A stretch of DNA of 64,000 bases from UBA9732 sp045116915 (GCA_045116915.1 JBGUMQ010000017.1:8045-72044); one strand, 5' to 3'. Positions 48,678 to 57,485 are shown, counted from the stretch's first letter. Numbers and translations: made by a program. The notes: generated by a model from the sequence alone, not told the origin.

Positions 48678-50423
48678 TCATTTGGCGCCGTCCACGACGA
48701 TCATGAGGTTGTTCAGGTTCATCGAGTACGTGTAGCGGGCCTCGTCGGCGATGCTCATCATCAGGCGGATGCCGGAAATCGGGGCATCGTCCTTGAAGAC
48801 GTAGTGCAGCGGATCGAACGCCCGGCAGTCGTCCCTGAAGCGGATGATCCACCTGTTGTCGTGGTCCTGGATCCTGACAGACAGGTTGTTGCGGCCCTTG
48901 GGGGAGAAGCCGTGCGTTATGATGTTGCCGGCCATCTCCTCGATGCACATGGCCACGTGTGTGGCGGTGATCTTCGTCTGGCTGTGTTCCAGGCAGAACT
49001 TCTCGGCCGTCTCGGCGAAGGCCGTGACCTCCCCTATGGTCCTGAGGTCGGACTCGAGCATGTCCTCCGGAGCGACTCCGAAGCCCGGCTTGAAGTCCAG
49101 GTACACATCGATGTCCAGAGCCACGCGGTGCGCCCTCTTCCACTTCAGGATGCTGAATCCCAGCAGTGCGAGGACTTCTCCCGCGACAAAATAGAACCAT
49201 ACGCCGGTGGTGCCGAACGGGCGGCTCAGGAAGAAAGCGAAGATGGCCGGGACAAGAAGCCCCTCGGCCGTGGAGTAGTTCACTATGGCCCTGATCCTGG
49301 CCGATCCCTGGAGATAGCCCTTGAACGCGTTGTTGATGCAGCAGGGCACAAGACCCAGGGCGTAGATCCTGAGACCGGTGACCGCCATGCCCCTGGACGC
49401 TCCGCTTCCGGAGGTCAGGAAAAGGTCGACCAGCTGGGGTGCGAAGACCGCCAGCAGCACTCCCACTCCGGCGCCCATGAGCAGGCAGCGCGGCATGAGG
49501 GTCTTGAGCATGACCTTGAGACCCGTCTTGTCCTCTTCCTGGAACAGCACGCCGGTGAGCGTGAGCGACACCCCGTAGACACCGGTGGATATGCAGTTGC
49601 TCGCGTTCCCGATGGTGGTTATGACCGAATACGCGGCGACGGCGATGCTGCCGTTGAGGCCGAGCAGTATCTTGTTCACCAGGAAGACCAGCGCCACTCC
49701 GGTTCCGATGTTGAACACCGACGGGATCGCGCTCTTGAAGATCAGGCCCACCCTGCGCAGGCTGACGTTCCTAAAGCGGAACCTGAATATCCCCTTCCTG
49801 GAGAAGAAATACCAGATCGCGACCACAAGGGCCACGTAGTAGCTGATGGCGGATGCAAGCCCCATTCCGTACAGGCCCCAGTGGAAGACCATGGCGTTGA
49901 GCAGGTCAAGGGCGATGTCGGTGACAGTCATGGCAACGACAGCGCTGATGAGGAGCGTCATCTGGCCGGCCATCTGAAGGAAAGGTATCAGCACGAGTGC
50001 GATCATGCACCCCGGAGCGCCGATGGAGAACCCGATGAGGTATCCGCGTGTGGAATCGTACAGGTCACCGGAGGTTCCGGCGCCCATCCACGTGGGGATG
50101 TGTTTCTGAAGGGCGACGACCAGGAGCAGGAACGAAACCGAGATGGCGAATGCGGTCCCCACTGCGGAAGAGTAGTCCTTGTTGGCCTCGTCTATCAGTC
50201 CCTTGCCTATGGACCTGCTGCATGTGACCTGGACACCGGCAGACAGGATGGTCCCTATTCCGCCGATTATCAGGAGTATGGGGCTGCACAGCCCGTATGC
50301 GGCGACCGCCCCCACACCGAGGAACCGGCCTATGACGATGCTGTCGACCAGCATGCATAGCGATGTGGTCAGTACGGAGAGAACCTGTGCGACAAGCATC
50401 TGTATTGTCAGTTTTCTGATCAT
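48678..50423 (-). CDS. MATE-family transporter fused to a HATPase domain
   Basis: Protein of 581 residues. Residues 1-440 have twelve helices of the MATE multidrug/toxin exporter family. The last 125 residues form a soluble GHKL-type ATPase domain like anti-sigma factor kinases of the RsbW group: HVAMCIEEMAGNIITHGF carries the ATP-binding N box, and ISGIRLMMSIADEARY the later ATP-lid region. Such fusions may link transport to a regulatory phosphorylation or anti-anti-sigma switch, but no partner gene is seen here. AGGAG lies about 12 bases before the ATG. Substrate unknown. Confidence 0.82.
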   Translation of the reverse strand: MIRKLTIQMLVAQVLSVLTTSLCMLVDSIVIGRFLGVGAVAAYGLCSPILLIIGGIGTILSAGVQVTCSRSIGKGLIDEANKDYSSAVGTAFAISVSFLLLVVALQKHIPTWMGAGTSGDLYDSTRGYLIGFSIGAPGCMIALVLIPFLQMAGQMTLLISAVVAMTVTDIALDLLNAMVFHWGLYGMGLASAISYYVALVVAIWYFFSRKGIFRFRFRNVSLRRVGLIFKSAIPSVFNIGTGVALVFLVNKILLGLNGSIAVAAYSVITTIGNASNCISTGVYGVSLTLTGVLFQEEDKTGLKVMLKTLMPRCLLMGAGVGVLLAVFAPQLVDLFLTSGSGASRGMAVTGLRIYALGLVPCCINNAFKGYLQGSARIRAIVNYSTAEGLLVPAIFAFFLSRPFGTTGVWFYFVAGEVLALLGFSILKWKRAHRVALDIDVYLDFKPGFGVAPEDMLESDLRTIGEVTAFAETAEKFCLEHSQTKITATHVAMCIEEMAGNIITHGFSPKGRNNLSVRIQDHDNRWIIRFRDDCRAFDPLHYVFKDDAPISGIRLMMSIADEARYTYSMNLNNLMIVVDGAK

Positions 50424-50494
50424 CTGATGAAAAACTCCTATCCCTGAAATACTGTCCCAACGCCCCGGCTATCCTAACATCTAAAAGGTTGTTG

Positions 50495-50523
50495 TTTCAA
50501 TCGCCCTCCACAACTGGTAGAAT
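50495..50523 (+). promoter_or_regulatory. Leaderless-type promoter of the Gfo/Idh gene
   Basis: TTTCAA (50495-50500), 17 bases, TAGAAT (50518-50523), then 6 bases to the ATG at 50530. No ribosome-binding site is present. Confidence 0.5.
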
Positions 50524-50529
50524 CCAACC

Positions 50530-51627
50530 ATGGACAGAATAAGATTCGTTATTGTGGGTTCAGGCTGGAGATCGCTCTACTACGTCAGGATAGCGAAGGC
50601 CCTTCCGCAGGTTTTCGAACTGTGCGCAATGCTCTGCAGGACGGAAGAGAAAGCCTCACGCATGGCTGCGGAGAACGGGATAGTCACAACAGTATCCGAA
50701 GAGCAGTGCATCGCCATGGAACCGGATCTGGTCGTGGTGGCGGTAAACAAGGCATCGGTTGCGGAAGTGGCCATGCACTGGATGGAATCGGGTTTCTGTG
50801 TCCTGTCGGAAACGCCCGCCGCACTTGAGCTCCCCATCCTTGTGAAGATGTGGGGGATGTACAGGGCCGGGAAGCGGATTGTTGTGAACGAGCAGTACCG
50901 CAGATACCCTCTGTACAGCTCGCTGATAAAGATTGCCCAAAGCGGAATCCTTGGCGGTAACGATAGTCTGAGTGCATCACTTGCCCACGAATATCATGGA
51001 ATGAGCTTAATCCGGGCTCTTCTTTGCATCGACTGCAACGAACAGTTCTCGGTTGAAGCCAGAACATATTCTTTCCCCGTGACGGAGACACTGACCCGTT
51101 ATGAGGAATTCAGGGATGGCAGGATCGCCATGAAGAACCGCACCGTGGCGACTTTCCGGTTCGCAAACGGCAAGGTGGCGTTCTACGATTTCGACAGCGA
51201 GCAGTACCGCTCACCAATCAGGAAGAACACATTGCGCCTACAGGGGTCCAGGGGTGAGATCATAGACGACATGGTCTACTGGCTCGACGGGTCAAACACC
51301 GGCCGGAAAGGGAAGATAGATATCTCCGTGCACAATGTAAGGACTCCTTACGACAACCCCAACCTGCGGGAAATCGAGGAGGTCACTTCTGTGGATTTCA
51401 ACGGAGAAAGGATCTACGGACCACCGTTCGGACTGTGCGGTCTGGCACAGGACGAGACAGCCATGGCTGTCATGATGAAGGAAGCCGCCATGTACGGCAA
51501 AGGAGTTGCCACGTCTCCGTACCCGCTCGAGGAAGCTCTCCAGGATGCCTATGCCATGCTCCTGCTGCAAAAAGCATGCGATACGGGGGAAGAGGTCTTC
51601 TCGGAACCCCAGGTCTGGAACAGCTGA
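50530..51627 (+). CDS. Gfo/Idh/MocA-family oxidoreductase
   Basis: NAD(P)-dependent oxidoreductase of 365 residues. The Rossmann fold starts at residue 5 (IRFVIVGSGWRSLYYVRI), with VAVNKASVAEVAMHWMESGFCVLSETP as the conserved cofactor region and the alpha/beta C-terminal domain after it. Glycine spacing in the first loop (GSGWRS) is less canonical than GxGxxG. EQYRRYP takes the place of the common EKP-like catalytic segment. Family members oxidise sugars and inositols; the substrate here is unknown. It has a leaderless-type start and converges with the asparaginase gene 3 bases downstream. Confidence 0.8.
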   Translation: MDRIRFVIVGSGWRSLYYVRIAKALPQVFELCAMLCRTEEKASRMAAENGIVTTVSEEQCIAMEPDLVVVAVNKASVAEVAMHWMESGFCVLSETPAALELPILVKMWGMYRAGKRIVVNEQYRRYPLYSSLIKIAQSGILGGNDSLSASLAHEYHGMSLIRALLCIDCNEQFSVEARTYSFPVTETLTRYEEFRDGRIAMKNRTVATFRFANGKVAFYDFDSEQYRSPIRKNTLRLQGSRGEIIDDMVYWLDGSNTGRKGKIDISVHNVRTPYDNPNLREIEEVTSVDFNGERIYGPPFGLCGLAQDETAMAVMMKEAAMYGKGVATSPYPLEEALQDAYAMLLLQKACDTGEEVFSEPQVWNS

Positions 51628-51630
51628 AAC

Positions 51631-52617
51631 CTACACTATGGTGTCGTTGGCGACCGGGGTGCAGAACAGTTCCCTGGCCGTGGAGATGTCGCGTGTCTGA
51701 CCCAGTACCCACATGAGTTTCGCAAGGGCCGCCTCGCTGGTCATGTCCCTGGCCTCGAGCACGTTGGGCTCCTGCATCAGCCGGTGGCCCACCTTGTACA
51801 GCTCCAGGTCGCTTCCCTCGTTCGGCACCTGGGTGGTCATGACGATCAGGGTACCCTTCTCCCCCGCCTGCCTGATATGCGAGTAGAACTCGTAGTATTC
51901 CGGAAGACCGCCGACCCCGAAGCTTTCGACCACAAGACCGTCGAACCGCTCGGTCATGAAGGTTATTATGTCCTCCGTCATCCCCGGGAAAAGCCTGACA
52001 AGGCCCACATTGGTATCCAGGTTGTCGTAGAAACGCACCCCGGAGCCGGGGACCTGCGGTATGAACCAGATGACCTTCCCGCTCTGGATCCGTGCCACCT
52101 CGGGGTAGTTGGCGCTGGCGAACGCGGCGAAACGCTTGGTGTAGTTCTTCCTGGCGCGGGTCCCGAGTATGACCGAGCCGGAGAACACCACGAGGACCCC
52201 GTGGCTGTTGTTGTCGGCGGCGCAGAGGAAGGCATCGATCATGTTGCGGCGGGCATCGGAATCGTCCTGTGCGACCGATATCTGGGCCCCGGTTATGACG
52301 ATGCTCTTGGTGCTGTCCTGGATCAGATAGCTCAGGGCCGCGGCCGTGTAGGCCATGGTGTCGGTGCCGTGGGCGATCACGAAACCGTCGTATCCGTCGT
52401 AGCGCTCCCTGACCGCGCGTGCGATCTCCAGCCAGTGGGCGGGGCCGATGTTGGTGCTGTCCATGTTGAACAGCTGGATGCAGTCGGGCCTGCAGATGCC
52501 GCCGATCTCGGGGATCTTCTCCAGCAGTTCGCCGACAGAAAGCGACGGTGCGAGTCCGTCGTCGGTCGGACGCGAGACGATCGTCCCGCCTGTTCCGATA
52601 AGCAGAATCCTCTTCAT
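51631..52617 (-). CDS. L-asparaginase, type I
   Basis: Amidohydrolase of 328 residues converting asparagine to aspartate and ammonium. The N-terminal catalytic motif is LIGTGGTIVS with T12, the substrate loop MDSTN is at 52-56, and HGTDTMAYTA (83-92) holds the second catalytic Thr-Asp pair; the Lys is in ILGTRARK. No signal peptide, so it is the cytoplasmic type. The ATG at 52617 has no ribosome-binding site and lies 6 bases after TATCAT. Confidence 0.92.
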   Translation of the reverse strand: MKRILLIGTGGTIVSRPTDDGLAPSLSVGELLEKIPEIGGICRPDCIQLFNMDSTNIGPAHWLEIARAVRERYDGYDGFVIAHGTDTMAYTAAALSYLIQDSTKSIVITGAQISVAQDDSDARRNMIDAFLCAADNNSHGVLVVFSGSVILGTRARKNYTKRFAAFASANYPEVARIQSGKVIWFIPQVPGSGVRFYDNLDTNVGLVRLFPGMTEDIITFMTERFDGLVVESFGVGGLPEYYEFYSHIRQAGEKGTLIVMTTQVPNEGSDLELYKVGHRLMQEPNVLEARDMTSEAALAKLMWVLGQTRDISTARELFCTPVANDTIV

Positions 52618-52623
52618 ACCCGA

Positions 52624-52629
52624 ATGATA
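52624..52629 (-). promoter_or_regulatory. Leaderless-type -10 box of the asparaginase gene
   Basis: TATCAT on the minus strand ends 6 bases before the ATG at 52617. The -35 match (TGCAAA at 17 bases) is poor. Confidence 0.4.
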
Positions 52630-52719
52630 ATCCCGTTCGGGGTCTTTTTGCACGCGGTTTTTCGGGAGTGACACAACAAAAAACCGGAATGGACGATACC
52701 ATCGCCGCGGTGTTTCTGC

Positions 52720-52725
52720 TATCCT
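52720..52725 (+). promoter_or_regulatory. Leaderless-type -10 box of xseA
   Basis: TATCCT ends 6 bases before the xseA ATG at 52732. The -35 region is weak (TACCAT at 17 bases). Confidence 0.4.
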
Positions 52726-52731
52726 GTTGTC

Positions 52732-53952
52732 ATGGACGCACCGCTTTTCAACGCCACAGTCCCCAAGCTCAGCGTGAGCGAGCTGACCTCTCTGATAAAG
52801 ACCACCCTGGAGGGATCGTTCTACGGCCTCACGGTCGAGGGCGAGATCTCCGGTTTCAGGCCTGCCAGCACCGGCCACTGGTACTTCTCGCTCAAGGACC
52901 AGGGCGCGGTCATAGGATGCTGCATGTGGAGGTCGACCGTCCCGCGTGTGGCTTTCAAGCCCAGGGACGGGATGAAGGTCATCGTCACCGGAAGCATCAG
53001 CGTGTTCGAGCCGCGCGGCAGCTACCAGATAATCTGCACGTCCATGAAGGTCGCGGGCGAAGGCGACATCCTTGCCATGCTGGAGGAGCGTAAACGCAAA
53101 TACGATGCCCTGGGATACTTCGATCAGTCGAAAAAGAAGCCTATCCCCCGTCATCCGGGCCGTGTTGCGATCATCACCAGTCCGACCGGAGCCGCGCTTC
53201 AGGACATACTCCAGATCACAGGAAGACGCAACATGGGCATGGACCTGATCATCCTTCCGGCGGTTGTCCAGGGCGACGGTGCGGCCCCCACGATCGCGGC
53301 GCGCATCCGAGAGGTCAACGAGTTCCTGCTGGCGGATGTCATGATTGTCGGACGCGGAGGCGGAAGCATAGAGGACCTGTTGCCGTTCTCGGAGGAATGT
53401 GTGATAGAGGCGATCCATGAGTCGGAGATCCCGGTGATCTCGGCCGTGGGACATGAGATAGACTGGGCGCTGTCGGACTTCGTCGCGGACCTCAGGGCCC
53501 CAACCCCGTCCGCCGCGGCCGAGCTTGTCTGCGAGAGCAACATGGACCAGCTCAACAGGGTCGCCCGGCTCAGGAGCACGATGTCGGAAGCCATCGGAAA
53601 CAGGCTCGGCGCGATAAGGCTGCGTGTTGCGGCGTTCTCCCCTGCATCCGCGCGGGCACAGCTGGACAGCAGGCTCAACAGGGTCAGGATGCATCTGGAT
53701 TCGGAGACATCCGACATGCGCCACGTGATGGAGATGAAGGTCGGCTCGGTCCGTTCCAGGGCGGAGCTGCTGCGCCACAAACTGGACGCGCTGTCGCCGC
53801 TTGCGGTGCTGGAGCGCGGCTATGCGATAGTCGGTGCACAGGACGGCACGGCGGTCAGGTCGGTGGACCGGGTAGGACCGGGGGATGAGCTGACGCTCAC
53901 GATGAAGGACGGAAAGATAATCACCACTGCCAGGGAGGTCATAAATGGCTGA
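52732..53952 (+). CDS. xseA: Exodeoxyribonuclease VII large subunit
   Basis: Large subunit of 406 residues of the single-strand DNA exonuclease that acts in repair and in clearing excess ssDNA. An N-terminal OB-fold (LTVEGEISGFRPASTGHWYFSLKD) is followed by the catalytic XseA domain with RVAIITSPTGAALQDIL, IVGRGGGSIEDL and SAVGHEIDWALSDFVADLRAPTP, and a helical C-terminal half that binds the small subunit. It overlaps xseB by 8 bases. The start appears leaderless. Confidence 0.94.
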   Translation: MDAPLFNATVPKLSVSELTSLIKTTLEGSFYGLTVEGEISGFRPASTGHWYFSLKDQGAVIGCCMWRSTVPRVAFKPRDGMKVIVTGSISVFEPRGSYQIICTSMKVAGEGDILAMLEERKRKYDALGYFDQSKKKPIPRHPGRVAIITSPTGAALQDILQITGRRNMGMDLIILPAVVQGDGAAPTIAARIREVNEFLLADVMIVGRGGGSIEDLLPFSEECVIEAIHESEIPVISAVGHEIDWALSDFVADLRAPTPSAAAELVCESNMDQLNRVARLRSTMSEAIGNRLGAIRLRVAAFSPASARAQLDSRLNRVRMHLDSETSDMRHVMEMKVGSVRSRAELLRHKLDALSPLAVLERGYAIVGAQDGTAVRSVDRVGPGDELTLTMKDGKIITTAREVING

Positions 53953-54205
53953 TTCAGAGAAGAAACAGGAAGAGAAATCGTTCGAGCAGAAACTGTCCAG
54001 GATGGAGGACATCTCCAGATCGCTTTCGGACCCGGCGACCGACCTCCAGGCGGCCGTATCCCTGTACGAGGAAGGCATGCGTCTTGCGAAGGAAGTCGAC
54101 GACGAGCTTTCCAAGATCGAGCGCCGCATAGAGATCGTCACCAGCCGTCCCGGCGAGAGCGCCGGCGGAGTGATCACCGAACCGTACAGCGCAGATGCCA
54201 GATAG
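53945..54205 (+). CDS. xseB: Exodeoxyribonuclease VII small subunit
   Basis: Small subunit of 86 residues with the XseB helical hairpin (FEQKLSRMEDISRSLSDP, LQAAVSLYEEGMRLAKEVDDELSKIERRIEIV). A charged N-terminus precedes it. Several small subunits wrap the large subunit in the holoenzyme. It is translated from within the end of xseA and followed by a strong terminator. Confidence 0.92.
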   Translation: MADSEKKQEEKSFEQKLSRMEDISRSLSDPATDLQAAVSLYEEGMRLAKEVDDELSKIERRIEIVTSRPGESAGGVITEPYSADAR

Positions 54206-54243
54206 ACAGCCTGATAAAACCCGGAAACGATCTTGAAAACCGC

Positions 54244-54289
54244 AAAAGACAAGAAAACCCACAATTTGCGGCCCGTTTTCTTGTCTTTT
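54244..54289. terminator. Bidirectional terminator of xseAB and the tRNA pair
   Basis: AAAAGACAAGAAAAC (54244-54258) pairs perfectly with GTTTTCTTGTCTTTT (54275-54289). The downstream arm is repeated as a direct repeat at 54312-54328, so the upstream arm could pair with either copy. It sits between xseB and the minus-strand tRNA-Arg. Confidence 0.75.
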
Positions 54290-54329
54290 CAAGAAATGAC
54301 ACAATCTTCGTCCCGTTTTCTTGTCTTTC

Positions 54330-54403
54330 TGCGCCTGGCGCGATTCGAACGCGCGACCTGCGGATTCGAAGTCCGACGCTCTATCCAATTGAGCTACAGG
54401 CGC
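54330..54403 (-). tRNA. tRNA-Arg (anticodon TCG)
   Basis: Cloverleaf of 74 bases: acceptor GCGCCTG/CAGGCGC, D arm GCTCAATTGGATAGAGC, anticodon loop CTTCGAA with anticodon TCG, T arm GCGCGTTCGAATCGCGC. It reads CGA and probably other CGN codons. CCA is not encoded. Confidence 0.9.
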
Positions 54404-54441
54404 CAATGAAAAAGTCCAGCAGTGCTGCTGGACCCTCATAG

Positions 54442-54514
54442 GGTGGAAGAAGGGGCTCGAACCCTCAACAACCAGATCCACAATCTGGCGCTCTGCCATT
54501 GAACTACTTCCACC
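54442..54514 (-). tRNA. tRNA-His (anticodon GTG)
   Basis: Acceptor GGTGGAAG pairs with CTTCCACC including the G(-1) to C73 pair that marks tRNA-His. The anticodon stem CCAGA/TCTGG encloses TTGTGGA with anticodon GTG. The T arm is GAGGGTTCGAGCCCCTT. It is 38 bases upstream of tRNA-Arg in the same direction, likely one transcript. Confidence 0.92.
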
Positions 54515-54560
54515 ATTATGTCGTTTGACCGCTTTAATATGCCCTATGCCGTGAAAAAAG

Positions 54561-56723
54561 TCAATTGCATTTCAATGAAACGACAATGCAGCTTGTCTTC
54601 CACAGAAGAGGCGCCGCGCTCAGGACAGTGACCAGCTCCTTCTCCAGCCTGTCGGCATCAGTCTGCGGTATCTGCGGAAGATTGGGGATGTAGCTGTTGC
54701 GGACCCAGCGCTGTATGTCCGACTCCCTGGCGCTCCTGGATTCGGTGAACCGGTAGTCCCGTACGGAGACCTGTCCGAACTCCGATTCCAGAAGACCGAC
54801 GATATCCTCCCGTGTCGGAACCTTGCTGTATATCTTCTTCTCCGCTTTCAGAAGGGTATCCTGAAGCGGACCCATATGTATGAAATCCGACAGTCTTGAA
54901 GCTTCACAGACCACCGTTTCGCAGAGAACTATGTCCCCGCCGGGAGCCAGGCGGCTCTTCAGCGCCACCAGCATCTTCTCCGCATTGCGGAAATCGGTGA
55001 GCAGGTTCCTGCCCAGGATGTGCTCGAAGACGATGCCTTTCTCAACGGTGGAATCCAGGTTCTCCAGCGCATGGAGGCTGTCCTGGTCCAGGACCGTACG
55101 CGGAGCGCTCACGCTGTCCAGGGTCTTCATGTACTGCTGCAGGTAGGCGTTCTCCTCGGGCGTCCTCACATGGGCTACGACAAGCCCTTCGGGAGTATGC
55201 CTGTAGGCTTCCCAGACAAGCAGTCCGTGCCCGGAGTTCATGACAAGCACCCTGTCGGACCGGATGACCTGAAGGCCTTCGAACATGAGGTTGCGCATGT
55301 TCTCCAGAGCCGTGCTCCTGCCGCTGATCGTCCGCCTGAGCCACTGGTCGCGCTTGTCGTCGGGGGAATATGTAAGGTTCTCGGGGAATGCGTTTATGTC
55401 CACGCTCTCCAGCTGTATCTCGCGCCTGCGGTTGACCAGGTCGGCTATGTTCTTCTCGTATCCTATGCTGCCCACATTGTAGAAGACCTTTCCCTGGAGC
55501 TCGTTGGGAAGGTACTGCTGGGCAACCCAGTGGTCCTGGTACGCATGGGGATACATGTAGCCCTCTCCGTGGCCGAATCCCTTGGCGTCCCTGCTGGCGT
55601 CGCGCAGGTGGTTCGGCACCTCCGCCGCCGCGGCTTCCTGCTCCACGGCCCTGAGGGCGTCGAAGAACCCCATCTCGCTGTTGCTCTTGGGGGCCGTGGC
55701 CAGATAGAGGGCCGCGTGCGCCAGATGGTAGCGTCCCTCCGGCATGCCCACCGAATTGAAGGCCGCGAAATCGGCCTGGACGACGACGATGGCGTTGGGA
55801 TCGGCGAGCCCCACGTCCTCGCAGGCGCTTATGAGCATGCGTCTGAAGATGAACCGTGGGTCCTCTCCTGCGTAGACCATCTTGGCCAGCCAGTAGAGCG
55901 ATGCATCAGGGTCCGATCCCCTGAGCGATTTTATGAATGCGCTGATGACATCGAAATGGTAGTCGCCTTCCTTGTCGTACAGGACGGCCTTGCGCTGGAT
56001 GCTCTCCTCCGCCGTCTCCTTCGTGATGTACACCTTGTCCCCGTCGCGTGGAGTGGTCACGACGGCAAGCTCCAGTGCGTTCAGAAGGCTGCGGGCATCG
56101 CCGCTGGCGACATCCACCAGATGCTCAAGCGCCCCGTCCTCGAACGAGACATCGAGCTTCCCGTATCCGCGGTCCTTGTCCCTTATGGCCTGCCACGCGA
56201 TAGCGGTCAGGTCTTCGGATGTGAGGGGTTTGAGCTGGAAGATCCTGGAGCGGCTGACCAGGGCGGCGTTGACTTCGAAGAACGGGTTCTCCGTGGTGGC
56301 TCCGATGAGTATGAACGTGCCGTTCTCGACCCATGGAAGGAGGGCGTCCTGCTGGCTCTTGTTCCAGCGGTGTACCTCATCGACGAAGAGGATCGTGCGG
56401 GTCCCGTAGAGGTCCAGGCGGCGCTTTGCGGCATCGATCTCCTCGCGCAGTTCCTTCACTCCCGAGAGGACGGCGTTGATTGTCGAGAAATGGCTTTTCG
56501 TGGTGTTGGCGATCACGCGCGCCAGGGTGGTCTTTCCGGTTCCCGGCGGGCCGTAGAAGATGACGGACGACAGCTGGTCCGCCTGGATGGACCTCCTGAG
56601 GAGCCTTCCGGGGCCCACGATGTGGTCCTGTCCTATGTATTCGTCCAGCGTGCGCGGCCTCATGCGGTATGCGAGGGGCTGCGACCTGGTGTCTATCCTG
56701 CTGCTGTCGAAAAGTTCCGCCAT
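54561..56723 (-). CDS. rarA: RarA/MgsA ATPase fused to a methyltransferase-like domain
   Basis: Protein of 720 residues. Residues 1-440 are RarA (MgsA), a clamp-loader-like AAA ATPase acting at stalled replication forks: Walker A IFYGPPGTGKTT near 55, Walker B ILFVDEVHRWN near 112, the GATTENPFFE sensor segment and the C-terminal tetramer domain with SACEDVGLADP and HAYQDHWV. Residues 445-720 form a second domain resembling a class I methyltransferase-like fold (VLVMNSGHGLLVWEA, ALKSRLAPGGDIVLCETV). This matches the known RarA/unknown-domain fusion of spirochaetes and cyanobacteria. GAGGAGG lies 4 bases before the ATG at 56723. Confidence 0.9.
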   Translation of the reverse strand: MAELFDSSRIDTRSQPLAYRMRPRTLDEYIGQDHIVGPGRLLRRSIQADQLSSVIFYGPPGTGKTTLARVIANTTKSHFSTINAVLSGVKELREEIDAAKRRLDLYGTRTILFVDEVHRWNKSQQDALLPWVENGTFILIGATTENPFFEVNAALVSRSRIFQLKPLTSEDLTAIAWQAIRDKDRGYGKLDVSFEDGALEHLVDVASGDARSLLNALELAVVTTPRDGDKVYITKETAEESIQRKAVLYDKEGDYHFDVISAFIKSLRGSDPDASLYWLAKMVYAGEDPRFIFRRMLISACEDVGLADPNAIVVVQADFAAFNSVGMPEGRYHLAHAALYLATAPKSNSEMGFFDALRAVEQEAAAAEVPNHLRDASRDAKGFGHGEGYMYPHAYQDHWVAQQYLPNELQGKVFYNVGSIGYEKNIADLVNRRREIQLESVDINAFPENLTYSPDDKRDQWLRRTISGRSTALENMRNLMFEGLQVIRSDRVLVMNSGHGLLVWEAYRHTPEGLVVAHVRTPEENAYLQQYMKTLDSVSAPRTVLDQDSLHALENLDSTVEKGIVFEHILGRNLLTDFRNAEKMLVALKSRLAPGGDIVLCETVVCEASRLSDFIHMGPLQDTLLKAEKKIYSKVPTREDIVGLLESEFGQVSVRDYRFTESRSARESDIQRWVRNSYIPNLPQIPQTDADRLEKELVTVLSAAPLLWKTSCIVVSLKCN

Positions 56724-56732
56724 CACGCCTCC

Positions 56733-57449
56733 TCAGTTCAGGCCCAGGACCTGTGCCGCCAGGCTGTCCATCCCGAGATCCGGCGTGGTCCTGATCAGGG
56801 TCTCGGCGGATGCCAGGCTCCTGAAATACAGGTCTGCCAGATAGTCGGCGAGCATGTCCGCCACGCCCTCCGTGTCGGAAGGGGCCGGGATCGTCTGCGC
56901 GGCCTCCCCGTCCAGAAGGCCCTGCGTGTTCACCCATGCGTTGTACTGGAGCACGGCCTCGTTCCAGCAGGACGGATCGGGATCCGTCAGATTGTCACGG
57001 ATGGCACCGAGGACCTCATTGTAGAGGATCCTCCTCAGATACAGGGAGATGGAATTGCTGCCGGAACCCAGAAGGGCCTGCGGGTCGGGGAATGACTGTG
57101 ACAGGACAAGGGAGCGGCTGTATTCCCGGAAGCTGTCGTAGAATCCCAGGACATAGGCCGATGCCTGACGGGCCCAGTTGTTCAGTATGCCGTTCATGCC
57201 GGGTATCACTTCCCGCATCCTGACCATGATCTCGTAGTCCTGAGGGACCATCGGATCGGAGAATTCGTTGAGCTTCATGAACAGAGCGGCGACCGTCTGC
57301 TCCTCAGCCTTCTCCAGGACGTAGTGCATGGTATAGTCGACCTCCTCGTCCGGGAACACGGTCGAGCCCGTCGCGCAGGAGGCGAGAAACGCTATGCAGA
57401 TCATCATGACGGCGATGGCCGCACCCGTCGCGGCCGCTCTCTTTCTCAT
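56733..57449 (-). CDS. Lipoprotein of unknown function, 238 aa
   Basis: Secreted lipoprotein with lipobox LASC (Cys 25). The mature part is mostly helical with a middle region rich in Asn and Tyr; no family is recognised. It ends 9 bases before rarA. A TAGAAT box 7 bases before the ATG and no ribosome-binding site suggest its own leaderless transcript besides readthrough from the genes upstream. Confidence 0.65.
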   Translation of the reverse strand: MRKRAAATGAAIAVMMICIAFLASCATGSTVFPDEEVDYTMHYVLEKAEEQTVAALFMKLNEFSDPMVPQDYEIMVRMREVIPGMNGILNNWARQASAYVLGFYDSFREYSRSLVLSQSFPDPQALLGSGSNSISLYLRRILYNEVLGAIRDNLTDPDPSCWNEAVLQYNAWVNTQGLLDGEAAQTIPAPSDTEGVADMLADYLADLYFRSLASAETLIRTTPDLGMDSLAAQVLGLN

Positions 57450-57456
57450 GATTGGG

Positions 57457-57485
57457 ATTCTAACACTTGTTCACTGCTTTGAGAA
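57457..57485 (-). promoter_or_regulatory. Leaderless-type promoter of the lipoprotein gene
   Basis: TTCTCA (57480-57485), 17 bases, TAGAAT (57457-57462) on the minus strand, then 7 bases to the ATG at 57449. Confidence 0.45.

Noticed and set aside
55020..57095. A 691-codon plus-strand frame opposite rarA
   Set aside because: It is antisense to well-supported genes and low in recognisable structure; such frames arise from high GC third positions.
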